Assembly: GCF_032854445.1 (NCBI RefSeq)
Contig: NC_088304.1
Coordinates: 27,723,732 to 27,787,731 of the forward strand
DNA from: Liolophura sinensis
Taxonomy: Eukaryota > Mollusca > Polyplacophora > Chitonida > Chitonidae
DNA: 64,000 nucleotides
Reading direction: 5' to 3'
Each line of letters starts with the position of its first letter. Position 1 is the stretch's first letter. Positions 12,967 to 28,680 of this stretch are shown here, piece by piece. The translations under genes and the position numbers were made by a program. A model generated the notes under the pieces. The model had not been told where the DNA came from and searched no databases. It saw nothing but the letters and a program-made list of their open reading frames with translations.

Positions 12967-13214
12967 CTAGAGTGGCATATAGTGTAATATAATCAATATA
13001 AAGTAACCTGAAGGAAAAATGCGTCTTGTGCGCCCCAGCCCTCTTAGTGTCAACCCTTCAACCCTCTTACTGTCCTTGCTGAATTCTCCTTCGTCGGGAT
13101 GTATTCCCGAAAGGATTTCGCTGTCTAAGACTTTCCCATGTATAAACAATGCTCCCCAAAGGTTAACGCTGGCATCAGCTCCGAGGTATAGGTTTTCAAT
13201 TAAATCTACACGCT
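12967..13214 (-). pseudogene. Possible RNase H domain fragment of a DIRS/Ngaro-like retroelement
   Basis: The minus strand is open for about 80 codons and reads NLYLGADASVNLWGALF, then HPDEGEFSKDSKRVEGLTL. The ADAS-x(3)-WGA block followed 20-25 residues later by an acidic residue and a Ser-rich REL-like motif is the pattern of RNase H domains in tyrosine-recombinase retroelements, as I recall it. No matching reverse transcriptase was found upstream (coordinates above 13214). An alternative is a host exon: a CAG/GTTACT junction near 12998-13007 could be a donor. Identification rests on short motifs only. Confidence 0.33.
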
Positions 13215-13727
13215 ATCTTCTTGTCTCGTAAACATATACGTATTCCTCATACCTTTGCTACCATTGCCTTTCCACACAACCCACATGCAACCCACAGCAG
13301 TATTATAGCGCTGTCCTTGTGACTGGCCCTTTCCACATATCTCTGTTCGAACGAATAAATGAACGAATCACTGGAGTTAAATTTAATTCGCTATGCATTT
13401 AACGAGGATTTTCCGGCCCGCAAGGAAACGCAGGGGCTTAACTCCACAATGGCAGTACCTCAGCCATGTAGCAGCTGAAACACGTCTGTTTCATGAACTT
13501 CTGTGAAGTATGCATAAGGGTTTACCACCACAGGATGCCATTTCAATTATAGTAATGACGGGATTCTAAATCCTTGAGGTCATGGTTATTACAATACTCC
13601 ATCACCACACCACCCCACAGGACAAATCTGATGTTTCTCTCGCCAGCCATAATACCAATCACGGCTTCTTGACAAGCTATATACCTTCTCAGCATAGTCT
13701 TAAATGGTATATAGCTGGCATAAACAA

Positions 13728-14100
13728 CATAAACAAGACAAGAGAACAGCATGGAAATCTCTAAAACATCAGTTCACGGTGGAACTCAGATATTTAGTGT
13801 TTTGAAAACTCAAGACGTATTGCATGGATGAGATTTGCAATCAACCTTGGCGTTACGCTTTGAATTTATGTTTAAGTGACGACGAAACATTGACAGAACT
13901 TGGACTGTAAGGGAAAAGAGCATAAACAAGACAAGAAAACATCATGGAAATCAGGAAAACATCAGTTCAAGGTGGTACGCATATATTTAGTGTTTTGAAA
14001 ACTCCCAGTTTCAAAGACTATTTGGACGAGTACTGCAACCTGCCTTGGCGTTTCGCTCTGAATTTTATGTCCAAGTGACGACGTAACATTGACAGAACTC
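13728..14100 (+). repeat. 193-bp tandem duplication, two diverged copies
   Basis: Copies at 13728-13920 and 13921-14100 share cataaacaagacaaga, catcagttca, tatttagtgttttgaaaact and aacattgacagaact in order. Roughly 80 percent alike by eye. Confidence 0.85.
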
Positions 14101-15840
14101 GTTGCTGCACGCGCTAAACCAGGAAAGAATCTGTTTGCCAAAACGCCTACAAAACAGTAAATGAGAAACAGATACCGTTGTTAAGCGGGATAGTTATTTG
14201 TCTTGCTGTAACTTCACTAGATAGACAGAGCAGTCGGCATGCCCCACTAACGAGCAAGTAGTCTGACTTATGGTTGCTTCTGCATGTAACAAACGACTTC
14301 CGTGCCGAGGGTAAACAAGCTTCCGGGCTCTTCACGAGACGTCAGGGAGTGCGCTTGCGTAACTCGGCCGCTGTCACTACGCCATGGCTTTCTTCTGGCG
14401 ACCGCTAAAAAAGATTACTGCCAGACACGCTGTTCTTCGCACAGCTCATCCGGACTAATTTAATAAATGCCCGTCCCTCGTATATTTACAGCGTCCATAA
14501 ACAGCAGGTCGGAATGTTACAAACATTAGTTTCGTTGTGCGCCCGTTGTTAACACCGCAATATTCACGTACACATCCGATGTGCTTGTTGTTTGATGAAG
14601 GATACAACGCAGAGGTCTAACGCCAACTGTCCTTGCAACCCTGTGTTTTCTTTGCCATGCCAGACGTTAATATGAATGTGTAAACGATAGAGTGATTTAT
14701 GGGTCATATTTTACATCGCTTTATCGTGAAAAAAACAAATCCGATGTGTTTGTTGTACTATCAGGGACAACATTTAGAACTTGCCGAGCCTGTGCCACCA
14801 GCTGGAAGGCTTAGGAGTTGGCATTCAGCTGCGAACATACCGCTGACTTTCCCGACTATCAACTGCGCATTCCAAACTCCCAAGAAATGACCGGGATTTA
14901 CAAATGAAAACAAATGGTTAATAATGCATTCAGTTCCGAACCTTATATACATTTTTCTCCGAATCTCCAGGGAAATGTAAATGATATGAAGTGCTTCGAG
15001 GCAATAGTAAGGCGGAACATCCCGGCATATGTGCGCATATGGTTTGGTGTTTTATTTGCCACAAAAGACGTATCTTCATCAGTGTCGGTTGTCATGATCT
15101 AACGGTAATGTTGACGCTTTGTGCTCCAGAAAGCGAGGCACTATGATACATAACGGTGATTGCCGGGTGCGGAGCATGGGAATCGCAGTTAATATCTAAA
15201 ATTTCCTCAAAACACTTATGACGTATACAAACACGCTAGAACAACGGCCCTCTTGTATTAGCATACATGTCCTCCCCGGCAGTAGTTAACAATACCAAAA
15301 CACACTGTCGCTAATATACAACAGCTCTTATGATATCCTGCGTGTAACGGTTGTGCGCTACCGGGAGATAATATTTGTTGTGACACAAGATTTTTCACAC
15401 GATTTTCCGGATTTTGGTTTATGTGAAGATGATTATGGCGCCAATGCGATGTGGCCTGGACAGTTGCACTTGACGCAGATAAACATGGCTGGTTCCTGTG
15501 GTAAGGGTGGTGTAAGAATCGCAAGATAAACAGGAAAAACCATCCTTTCAGACAAAATCAGTTCGTGTTAATGATCACGTCTGCATAATATGTTACATGT
15601 AGCTAAAGTGTGACATTAGTACAGAAGTACTTTTAGGTTTTTGGAACTGAGTCATGAGTTTTTGGCATTGAGCTTTTTGTCTGTTTTAATATTTTATGCT
15701 AGCCTGTGCCACAGAAATTTTCACTTACATGATGGCGGCCGGGTTTATGGGCTTAAAGACCACACAAAAACCACTACAAATAAGCTCATTTCACTAAGTA
15801 CCTGACGAACCTAATGGTGTTAGGCTGTTATCGATCGTTA

Positions 15841-15916
15841 AGTACCTGGATTTGAACCCGCGACCTTCATAGTTAAGACTCAATGGTTAAACCCAACCGT
15901 TCAGTCAGCTACGGTT
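15841..15916 (-). mobile_element. tRNA-like SINE head fragment
   Basis: On the minus strand it has a box A-like tagctgactgaacggttgg and a box B gggttcaaatccagg at tRNA spacing. The acceptor stem does not pair, so a tRNA gene is unlikely. Confidence 0.5.
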
Positions 15917-16884
15917 CAAAGGGCCTGTAGTCGTCAATCATCTTACATGTACGTCTTTTTCATAAAGATTCATGATAAGCGTCATCAATTATGTCTCAAC
16001 CAACTATTGTATTTGCTTAATCGCAGTTGGATATGCAAGTTAATGGAGTGACTGACTATTTAATTGACTCAAGCATCGGGACGATCATACAGTTGGCACC
16101 ATCTATACTAACCTTAGGTAGCACTAATGAGTAAACTTAAGACAAAAAAATAAGGTACTGACGTAAGAAGAAAGTAAAACAAAACGCTTTTTCTGAAGTT
16201 GGACTTAGCAGCAAGTACATGGAGCCTGACACGGTAGTCAGTCCAAAAACAGACAATGACCGTCCCATCTGGGACGTTCACCGTCACACCCCTGCTGGAA
16301 TGTGAGGTGATATCAAGTTAAGAAGGAGGGGCCGGTCACAGTTCGCCCCTCCCCTGTGGCCGTTAACTCAATTGCCCTGCCCCTCCAATTCCCTAAAGAC
16401 ATTCCGCAAAACGTGCATAAGGCATTTTTGAAATCGTTAGCTAAACACGCATTCGTTAGACCTTTATTTCGAGAGCGTCTTAATTAAGGCTTTGCTACTT
16501 AGTCACACGTGAACCAAGCATGTCACACTTCTTGGGGTTCAAAATAATCTAACATCTTTAAAGTATGAGAGCGACTCATGTCTTCCGGATATACAGAAAT
16601 ACTGCAAAACAGTGGCACAAACATCAAACCACAGATTAAAGGCGTTGATCATCACAAAGTTTAATTTTTGAGGGAAACCAAAAGGATATATCGTTAACAA
16701 TCAGCGCCTGTAATGCGCGAGCGGCGAAAGTGATAAAACGTTTAGACATCAGATTGTGCCGGGATGTGGTTAGTCAGTCACAGTCCGCACTTCATATCTA
16801 TATCAAACTTGGATTTCGACCTACAACAAAGTCTCCATATCATTTCTAATTCGCTTAATAATGCGGTCCGATAAATACATATGA

Positions 16885-17000
16885 AGACACATGGTCACAC
16901 GTAACCGGTGAAATACGATCTCTTCTCAGTTAACCTCAGTCAGTGTTTCATTCTCATTGTTCACGTAAATGCATCAATAGTAGCAATTTACACGCCCCGT
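16885..17000 (-). repeat. Dispersed family A, copy 2 (inverted)
   Basis: Contains the reverse complement of the family core: atggtcacacgtaaccggtg, aaatacgatctcttctcag and gttcacgtaaatgcatc. Confidence 0.7.
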
Positions 17001-19883
17001 AGCATGATGACTTGAACACGGTTAGCTGTCTCATATACGCTGTGTGAAATAGGAGACCAGATTATTATCTAAGGCCAGATACTGGGTTTTCCAGTCGATT
17101 TACCGTCGCATCGAGTAGACCTACAGAAGTTCGAATGCCAGTCTGTAAAGCGACTCGTAATAAAGGAATATTTAAAGCAAAATTACAAAGGACATACACG
17201 TAATAGAGTAAATGGCAGGACGCCAGTTATATAGATTCCATTGATATTAAGATTTCTTCGACATTGATGTTGTGACAAAGAGTACATTCAATAAAATAAT
17301 ACAATGCTGTAGATGGTAGAAGAGATCGATGCTGTAGTTTTATCTATATTTTAAACTGGCGTTCCTGCAAATCGGAGCGCGATACACATGGCAGCGAGGA
17401 AGTGTATTCGTACACGTATGTTGCAGATAAATCGCTCTATCGCAGATTGCATTAGATCGTTATTGCGATTTTTGAACCCTGTTGAAAAAATCCGAATCAG
17501 TGAGTGAGTCAGTGATATAAAATGTACTCACCTACGGTTACATGAAGAGAGAGTAATCCAATTGTCACCAAAGAGCTTATGTACGTCCGAAGGTATGTCC
17601 TATCCATTGTAATCAATCACCGTAGCTTCAAAGCAAGCGGAGAATCGATGGCCAGAATATACAGGTAATGGACAATAATTTGGGTGAGTGAGTTAGCAAT
17701 CCAACACACCTAGTTCAAACTCGTTCATTTTTGACACGCAGAAATCCACAGTATCACAGTCAGTCGCTGTCTTCCTGCAAAATACCACTTTCAAAGAGAA
17801 TGTTTACTCGGAGAGTGCTATGGGTTTGGCATCACAGCGTAGCACGTACAAGCAAATGGGGAGTTATAGGCATCCAAATGTGTCGTCTCACCCATGGGTA
17901 TGTGGCAAGCCGGTCGAAATCCCCCCTTGACTGGCGGGACCGTATTCTTTCTCTCAGCGGAGAGGCACCGAAGCTGTACACCTAACGTCGCTTCGGACTC
18001 CGTGAAACCAGATTCCTAATACCCCGGGTTGAAAGTCTCACTTATGAATGCACGTGGTGGTGTGGCTGTCTACGTGCCCCATTCTAAACAGATGTACGCC
18101 GCTCCAAGGGTACCATGAATACCGGGGTAAGGCTCAAGGCGTTCCATTGGTCAGGGCAAGGGCCGTTTGAAACTAAGACACTATCGACGCTCGCTCCTAC
18201 ATCCCTGTTCTCTTGCTGATAAACATATCTCCCAGCCCGATGGGGGAGGGCAGGGGGAAGCAAGCCGTGATTTGTCAGCAATAAGTACCCCCTACTGACC
18301 ACACTTGTTCCAGCACTGGACAAAGCTATCCACGGAGTGTCAAACTATCCTTATCTTTTCACCCACTCTGGACAGCTGCCGTAGATCGTATCTGATAAGT
18401 TGGCTCTGTCCATCCTATAAGTCATTTGTATGGCAACTCTTTGATACCTACATGGAAGTCTGTAAAGCTTCTGTGTCTTAGAACGGAATGAATTCCATGT
18501 AACGTCATACAGAATTTAGATTTTGCACGTTAGAACTTGTTGGATGATTTCGATGACTGATCAGTGGCAATTCCTAATTAACTCTAAATTTTAAAAGTGA
18601 TTAGCTTTATTTGGCAATTTTCTGATATATGGTGACACTTCAATGCTAAGTGTTGACACCACATTTACGTACAACAATGTGTAATTGTAAAAGTAAATCT
18701 GTTAAACCTTTGTACCCGAATATGATTCAGCAGTAACATTTTATTAAACTATTGACCACAGTAAACTGTGATTGTTAATAACCCCATTATTTTCTTCAGT
18801 TTTTGTTTTGAAAAAAGTAGGCTGTTCCCACTGTTCAGAGGGCGGATATCTGGTGTAATATTATGCGACGCAAATGTATCACTGTGTAATTAGATACTTC
18901 CGTCATCACCATGCATGGCGAACTCATCAAATACGTTCAAATTAAGTCATTTAAGCAAATTTGCCAAACGCGGAAGCTTAATTGCAGAAAGGGCAGAGTT
19001 AAGCGTCTTATTGCCATGTGCGCATGCGCGGGTGTCATCCATTTCCGTTCCGTCATTCAGCTGGTGGACTGTTTACTTAAGTTTTAACGAGTGTGGGTTA
19101 ATTACATTTTCCTGGATTCTCCCTTCCATTCGGCCGTGTTTATTTTACAATAAAGTACTCCATTTACACTAAGGTCCCTTCACACGTTCCCAGGGGGCCG
19201 TTACCCTAGATCTCGAGAGGCCTTACTAAGAGGCTAGTGCACGTCACTTAAAAACAAAAGGTATGAAATTTCAGCCTGAAGCCTGATAAGAAACAATATG
19301 GCACATGTGGAAAGAGTTAACGGCCTTGTATAATTCCCCCAGCAGGAGTCTGCCCAGAGAGCTTTTGCTTGCTTTCACGCACACTGAGAAGCCAGGGTAT
19401 GAGCCTGTCCTGGATAAGACAGCTAGGCCATAGATCCTTGTAGTTAACGAACAGAAAAATTACCCTGAGGAATGTATCCCTTTTTTATTACGATAAACGT
19501 AAACTGTTGACATATTGCTTTACTGAATATACACGAAGTTTAGGCCGATGGAGTTTCCAAGAATACGCAAATGAAGAGAATATGCACGTTTTGTTTACTT
19601 CCGCTCTACGCAACTTAACACCATCAGGATTGTGTTTTAATGAATATGATAATTTTATAGCAACAGATGAGTCTTGAATAACAGTCATAAACAAGGGATA
19701 TCACGTATTTCAGTCAGCAAGCTGCGACCTGTTGCTTTAACCTCTAATTTAATTACCAAATTAAACCTGCCCATTTCATTTAGCATATTTAGTAGTCACA
19801 TCTAGAAGAAAGAGCCGGTGGGAATAAAGTCCCTGTATGTTTAATCTGTCTCATGCTTTGTTACATCGGTGATATCACACGAC

Positions 19884-20005
19884 GGCCTGGTGCCTCCCTG
19901 ACAGAGGTGGTTAGCACGACAACGCGACCCAGAAGCATAGCATGTCCAGTCGGTTTGAGTTCAAATCCAGCTCTTGCTGGTTACCTCTTCGTCGTGTCTT
20001 TGTCG
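19884..20005 (+). mobile_element. SINE tRNA-like head fragment
   Basis: Contains gtgcctccctgacagaggtgg, ttagcacgacaacgcgaccc and a box B (gagttcaaatccagctc). It stops soon after the head, so the central region and tail are missing. Confidence 0.75.
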
Positions 20006-21094
20006 AAATCTATCGCGTAAACATGACAAAAGCATGACACACCACATGCAAGATCGAAGTGCTCGTGCAGTGAAAATGCCTTTACTGTTGAAGTTTTACA
20101 ATGTATACTGTAAGTGTTTTGTTATATTATAATATTTTATGATATATCCCTCGATCCCATGCATTGTGCCCCAGTCATATTGCCAAGGCCGTGCACTGTA
20201 ACTTTCAGCATCGCATTTTTCTTCACACAAAATTTTGAGTGATTTTTGCTTTTCCAGAGCGTGTTCGGAAATGCTTTCGTCTCTCCTTCATTTAAAAATG
20301 TTTCGCTTTGTTTTCTGCCCATGAAACCTCTCTGTAGAGAAGCTGATTCTCTTTAAGACTTCCAGGAAACTGTTTTGCCACGTAAATCGCTTTTCAAGCA
20401 TTGAGGACACAATAGCTCTGAGAATACATTGTACAGGATGCAATTCGATGTTGTTTAAGTCAGTGTGATTTTCCCTCTCAGCTTCTTTCGGTCAATGTCG
20501 TGAAGACTATTAGGTGTATACTGTGGGGCCGTCTGTCTTGAATAGGCTTATTAGCTATCTGTAGAAGATAGTGAACTATCCTGGGGCACTGTCAGATGTG
20601 GGCACTGCACCCATTCATTCCCCACAGCACTCACGGACGGTTCGGTACAGCAGGTTTATCTCTCCATATTCCTAACGCCTGTGTACTTCGAGTTAGGTAC
20701 ACGACAACAGACGCATATGTCATTTAATAGAGGACAATATTACGAACAACACTAAAATGACGAGACATTCTAAAGCGGTAATAAATGACCTGGTCATTAG
20801 TGTATTAGTTTTTATTTGGTGAAGACGGCGCTCAGAACAGTTGCAATCAACGCGCAAGTGGGATACATACTTTGATTATCGATAATTTATAAAGTGGCAC
20901 CGGTACACAATTTGGATGCTGATTTCATTCATTCGCATGGCACATTCCTGCGTCTCTCCAACATCAGCCAATATCGTAAGCTACTTTTCTTTGTATGGAT
21001 CCGTCTAAATTTCGTACCTTCGTAGACCAGTGTTTCGTTCATCACAAACCAGTGATGTATAATAAACATTAGACATATTATGTCATATTTTGTT

Positions 21095-21330
21095 TACTTA
21101 ATTCTGCTTAAGTCAAGGTGTAGGGGCGAGAGGGTAGGGGGGGGGATAGTAAGTTGTTATTGTACAAGCATTTACATGAACAGTTAGAATAAAGCCCTAA
21201 TAAAACTGAGGTAAAGTGACGAGGCTGTATTTCACTGATTACGTCTGACCATTTTCCAGCTGTCATATTGTGTTCTATGCTCTGGTTTTTCTCTGTATGC
21301 TTTGCGTTTTAATTATTTTATATAGTTTCT
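21095..21330 (+). repeat. Dispersed family A, copy 3
   Basis: Contains ttaattctgcttaagtc, tgaacagttagaataaag, ctgtatttcactgattacg and accattttccagctgtcat. It runs straight into a family B copy. Confidence 0.75.
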
Positions 21331-21334
21331 TAAT

Positions 21335-21510
21335 ACCATAGTGGTTTGTGTTAGACGTTGCTTTTGGGAATTGGCCATGCATTATTGACCTGGCCATACA
21401 TTATTGACCTCGTCATGCATTATTGACCTTGCCATGCATTATTGGCCTGGAACTCGCATTTTCCTTGACGATTGGTATACTAACGTCTGTTTTGGAGCCT
21501 AGATTCGTAA
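21335..21510 (+). repeat. Dispersed family B, copy 1, with internal 21-bp tandem units
   Basis: Shares gtggtttgtgttagacg, gggaattggcc and ttattgacctgg with other copies. Four near-identical units of ccatgcattattgacctgg lie inside (about 21374-21450). Confidence 0.7.
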
Positions 21511-22597
21511 TAGTGAACTTGTTCTTATCTCAAAACAGTTAGTAATGCCATGGCCATTTGGATTTTCCCAGTGTACGTCACACTGTACGTCACACTGTTC
21601 GGTGAATGTGTGTCCATAAAACACTTAGGCTGTACTAAATCAATTTGCATTGTTGTGAGAGAAAAACGGTGTGTTTTTATTGTGATATAGACTTCCTTGT
21701 GTACAGGTCACATTGTCTAAGTACATAAAACCTACATGACGAACGGTGCTGTTAGTGGATGGAATGAAATCACTCTTCCTTCTATCGGTCATTAGTGGTC
21801 ATTACCGGTCAGCAGGTCTACTACAGTAAAGCGGCTTGAGATAGCCACTGGTTACGGTCAACTAACACATCTGGCAAAAGTATTAGACTTCGGTGATCGA
21901 GCCACGATATGTCACGCTCAAGGCGTGACTGTTTAATGCCGGGTGTCCCGGTTTGTTTATTTGGTCCAGGGATCAAAGTTTTTCGACGCTTGGTTTCGTG
22001 TCTGTTTTTTTAATCAAGAGCCATTACGATAAACATATCACTCCATGCATGCCCGAACATATCATACTCATTATCACAATCCCATGTGTTCCTGACAACT
22101 CACAGTTTGCTGGGTCCATGCAGTTCGGAGGGAAAGAATAAAGTGCCATCTAAACAGGGCTTTAAATTCTGAATATAAAGTTTACTAAACTCCATATTGA
22201 CTAATCATTTATAATAAAGTTTTTAGCGATGACCAATGCGAAGTGATGTGTAGTTATGGTAACGGGTAGTCAGTAGAGAAATAACACGCAAATATGACGC
22301 TAAGCTATTGACCGGTGCCCACCATGTTGTAGACCTTGGGTACATTATTTAACACATGGTCTCATCCTTATATTGTAATTCCAGTTTGTTACATAACTCT
22401 ATACATGCATATTCGTCAATGGCTGCATGATCGATACATACAGACCTCAAACCACCATATGATTATCCATTTGTAACCACAGTGCTTAGCTTTGATCCAA
22501 GCATCGTTAGATTAATTCGATGAAATTTGCATGGCTTCTATTTACATAGATTCGATTTGCATAAATTTGTGTTATTACTTTACATACTTTCTTAGTT

Positions 22598-22705
22598 CCC
22601 AGGTGGTTTGTGTTGAACGGGGTTTGGGAAGTGGCTTAGTGATTATTGACCAGGAACATCCGGTTCAGCTAACACGTAAACGTAATGCCCACGTGTTTAA
22701 CTGTA
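22598..22705 (+). repeat. Dispersed family B, copy 2
   Basis: Contains caggtggtttgtgttgaacg and gattattgaccaggaacatc at the same spacing as the other copies. Confidence 0.65.
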
Positions 22706-24914
<2,209 letters not shown>

Positions 24915-25030
24915 TGAGCTGTGCTTTCCCTCTACACCAAGAGATAAGGCAAAATGGTTTCAAATCAGGTCGCCTTCCACAAAGAAATCGTTTAGTCTAA
25001 GTTGACTCTAACGACCATGGCAACATATGA

Positions 25031-25237
25031 ATTTATTTATTTATTTATTTATTTATTTGATTGGTGTTTTTCGCCTTGCTCAAGAATATTTCATTTATAC
25101 GACGGCGGCCAGCATTATGTTGGGAGGAAACCGGCAGAACCCGGCGGAAATCCACGACCATCCACAGGCTGCTATCAGACCTTCCCACGTACGGCCGGAG
25201 AGTAAGCCAGAATGTCCCGAACTTGAACTCACAGCTA
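25031..25237 (-). mobile_element. SINE copy with long TTTA tail, 5'-truncated
   Basis: The inverted tail is a (ttta)n stretch at 25031-25058. The central block and box B region (acttgaactcacagc) follow, and similarity ends before box A. Confidence 0.9.
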
Positions 25238-25493
25238 CATATCAATTTAACATGTATGGCAATCATTGTTCTAATCAAATTAACCTATCGCGCGTTCAAA
25301 TCCAGTGATTGTTGGATCGACTGCTGCCTTACGTCAGAAAATTTATCTACTATGTTAGAATGTTCATGTTCTTTTAATGATTACGATACGACATAGGCTT
25401 CAGTACATGTGCGACTAAAATACACAAATTATTAACGAATCAGTCAGGATTTCTTTAATAAAAGATACAGAATACAGTGTATATTCACAAGCT

Positions 25494-25790
25494 GTTGAGT
25501 CTCGAAGTCGAGACACTTGGGTTCAAAATCGGGTTGGGTTTATCAAAGACTTTAAAAATGGCACCTGTAACTGCCTCTCTTCACGCTTGGCGCTGATAAG
25601 TTAGAGCAAGGAGACATAAATGGATGACTCCGTGTGAGTATAATGTGACTGGCTCATAGCTGGTGTCTTCGCCATGTTACTTCAGTAGCGGCAACAATTT
25701 AGGAGCTTAGAAACTGCAACAAGATGTCACAGTATATGTCACACCTCTCGCGACTCTTCATCGTCATTTGTCTGACGACAAAATGACAAA
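25494..25790 (+). mobile_element. V-SINE-like element, copy 2, with tRNA-like head
   Basis: Begins with a head that includes a box B-like gggttcaaaatcggg. It shares with the 9925 copy the aagactttaaaaatggcacc, ctgcctctcttcacgcttgg and tgatgtcac-type blocks. The tail is replaced by AT-rich sequence leading into a (TA)n run. Confidence 0.7.
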
Positions 25791-25815
25791 AGAAATAAAA
25801 TATATATAAAAGAAA

Positions 25816-25819
<4 letters not shown>

Positions 25820-25862
<43 letters not shown>
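25820..25862. repeat. (TA)n microsatellite
   Basis: TA run of about 40 bp beyond the V-SINE-like copy. Confidence 0.97.
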
Positions 25863-25865
<3 letters not shown>

Positions 25866-27174
25866 CCGTTGTCACAAAAACATCCTTATTGTTATTGTCT
25901 GCAGCAGTGAAATTATTTTGTGACATTTCGCCTCTTTGCTCAAGATTTATCGCCCCTTTGAAGTTGCACCTGTACGGCTCATTGATAGAAACCGGCAGGT
26001 GGACAAAGCCGAATTAACTGGCACGTATCCGCCAAGCTTTACTGACCACAAACTCGCCGGGCCCATACCACTCGCTCGTATAGTACTTAAAACATCCACT
26101 TTTGACCGGTCATAGATAAGGAGTTTGGCCTGACCTTCTCAAGTAAATTCTTATCCCCTCCGGACCCGATACACAGGCCATTACTTACACCAATAAACAT
26201 CCGAACAAGTCAGAGAGTAAACGAAACAAATTCCACTCCGTCTCCATGCTCGAACAACTGCTGCTCAGATGAAATGTCCGGGATGCCGTGTTGTGACAGC
26301 CTGGAAAATGGTGACTCTCAGGCATCTCGGCGGTGCAACTGTTTCTGTTTACTCAGCACTTTCTGGGGGTCTGGTCGGAAAAGGATGACTTCGGGCTGGT
26401 GATTATGATCAGTGTTTCGTCGTGTAGTTGCTTGGTATTCGTGGGGCTTTCACGCCTAAAGGGACAGTTCCCTCGACACTGAGATAGCTGCAGATATTAC
26501 ACAGATAAGCCCCTGACTTTCCTTAATACGGGAAAATAAACGCGTGCTGGAGTTGTGAATACTGCCTGGAATACGTTGCCCTGTGCACCAACGTTCGTGA
26601 TATTCCAGCTATGGTCTAAACTTCGTAGAAAGGAATTTCCAACGTATGGTTAATAGAACACCCTGTCAAACACCCATCAGTTTGAATAATGAGTTTCCAG
26701 TGTGTCGCACATCCAGGTCTAAGTGTGCATTCACGCAAGTAAAATTCATGAATCTGTGCATCGAAACAGATTTTCGTATACAAGTAACAGCCGTCAATAA
26801 ATATGGACGTTCCAGGTCAATAATAGCAAGGCCATTTCCCCAAAACGACGTCTAACACAAACTACGAAAGAACCAAGAAAGTATACATAAAATTCCCAAT
26901 TAGGACGGAATCACACAAAGAGAAGCAGTCTGCAGTTTTCAGTGATGTTGGGCTGGCGTAAGGTATATTCAAGGCGAATGAGTAAAATCAGTACGGTATT
27001 TAAATCGTGCACTGTGCCATAGTATATGTTTGCCTCAGTTGCGCTTTGATTGTAACTGTTGATACTGTTAATCAGTAGTGGTTTTTCGTTTTTACATGGG
27101 CCACGTGTTGTAGTTGTAGTTTTGAGGACATCGAAATTTGGGATATTGTATTCATTTAAGTCTTAGTTTCATGC
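25863..27174. other. No recognised gene
   Basis: Short frames only. Confidence 0.55.
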
Positions 27175-27320
27175 GTTATATACTTTCTTAGTTCTTTTTG
27201 TGATTTGTGTTGAACGTTGTGTGGGAATTGGCCGCGCGAGTATTGACCTGGAACGTCCTTACTGGTTGACGATTGTTACGCGAATATCTGTTTTCACGTC
27301 TAGATTCCATGCTGTAATAA
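27175..27320 (+). repeat. Dispersed family B, copy 3
   Basis: Contains gatttgtgttgaacgttg, gggaattggcc, tattgacctggaacgtcc, ttactggttgacgattg. The most complete copy. Confidence 0.7.
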
Positions 27321-27476
27321 GCAATGTTTCACATTGTCTTGAAGTTTTCAAGCAGATCGTTATATGCCAATTGAGCGATTTATTATAGATATAGGGGATA
27401 TATTATAGTCTAATGTGTAATGTTATAAAAAAAAAATGATCATCTTTTCGCGCCAGTGAATAACAAAATTAAATTT

Positions 27477-27680
27477 GAATTTAAATCAGGTGTCATAGTC
27501 AGTGTGCTGTAACATGCACCCGTCAAGGACATACCAGGTAACCTAGAAGTCATTCAGGGAAAAGGTAACCAAGAATTTAAATCAGGTGTCATATTCAGTG
27601 TGCTGTAACATGCACCTGTCAAGGACATACCAGGTAACCTAAAAGTCATTCAGGGAAAAGGTAACCAAGAATTTGAATCG
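27477..27680 (+). repeat. 96-bp tandem duplication, nearly identical
   Basis: Copies 27477-27572 and 27573-27668 differ at about three sites. A third unit begins at 27669 and is lost after about 10 bases. Confidence 0.93.
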
Positions 27681-27834
27681 TCTTAATCACACAATCCACT
27701 GAAAATTGTATCTCAAAATACATTTACATATTTTTGAGGTGTCTTGAACAGGGATAGATACACTTAATTGTTTGAATCCTTTCAAAAGCCTAATTTGATC
27801 ATTGACAAAATACTTGTGAAATGCATTAATATTT

Positions 27835-27985
27835 ATTTTACTTAATTCAGCTTAAGTCATGGTGGCTCAACTCAGGAGACCATAAATCTCCAGTAACGTG
27901 TGGGCATTTGCCATCTATCACACTGTCGTCGTTGTTCTGGTTTTATACTCTTGGCATTTACGTCTTTAATTATCTTATGCAATGT
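27835..27985 (+). repeat. Dispersed family A, copy 4
   Basis: Starts tttacttaattcagcttaag and keeps the gtgggcatttgccatctatc core; the middle is shortened. Confidence 0.65.
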
Positions 27986-28680
27986 TCACTATTACGTGAA
28001 AGATAAACAAACAGATAATTAAAACATGGTTAAGAGAAAGAAAGGAAATGCTTGTGACGTCATGGGCTGACTACATTTCAATATTTTTCATAAAGCTTAG
28101 AATTCAAATATTTTAATGTATTTAAGTCTACTCAAGGCAGCCGTAAACACTAGGTGAAAGTATTTCAGATGTGTTAGTGGTGTGTCTTTTTGTCACTTTT
28201 TTCACTGAAACACCTATCCTTTTTTCTACGATCACAACTCTTTTCCGAAAACAATACGCCGAATAGTTGTAGTCTCAGTGGTACATGTGGATAAATTCAT
28301 GTACAAGGTAGGTGCTCAGTTATGAGTATCTTCTTTGAACATACCGAGTGTGATCTCGCTGATTACAAAGAGATCCATTTAATGTGTACCGTCTCTGTAC
28401 CGTCTTTCAGTGGCTGCTAAGAACATTATTTTTGGAGGTAAGTGTTTGTTTAAGCCATAGAGGTATGTTGGTGTGTTTTAGAACGTTATTTATCCACGTT
28501 AACACGAATCTACTAGGTTGGAGAAAAATACGTGAGCGTGGGATTCAAACATAAAGATGCAGATCGCTGACGTCTACTTCACGAGATTTGATTTCATTTC
28601 TTTAAACACAAGATCGCTATATAATATGTTATGGTCATTGTCTCAATGACAGTAATAGATTCAATACTGTTGTAGAACGG

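Larger units (their letters stand above)
14101..19883. other. Long stretch without a recognised gene
   Basis: Apart from the tRNA-like fragment at 15841 and family A at 16885, I see only short frames under 90 codons with no known motif. Confidence 0.55.
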
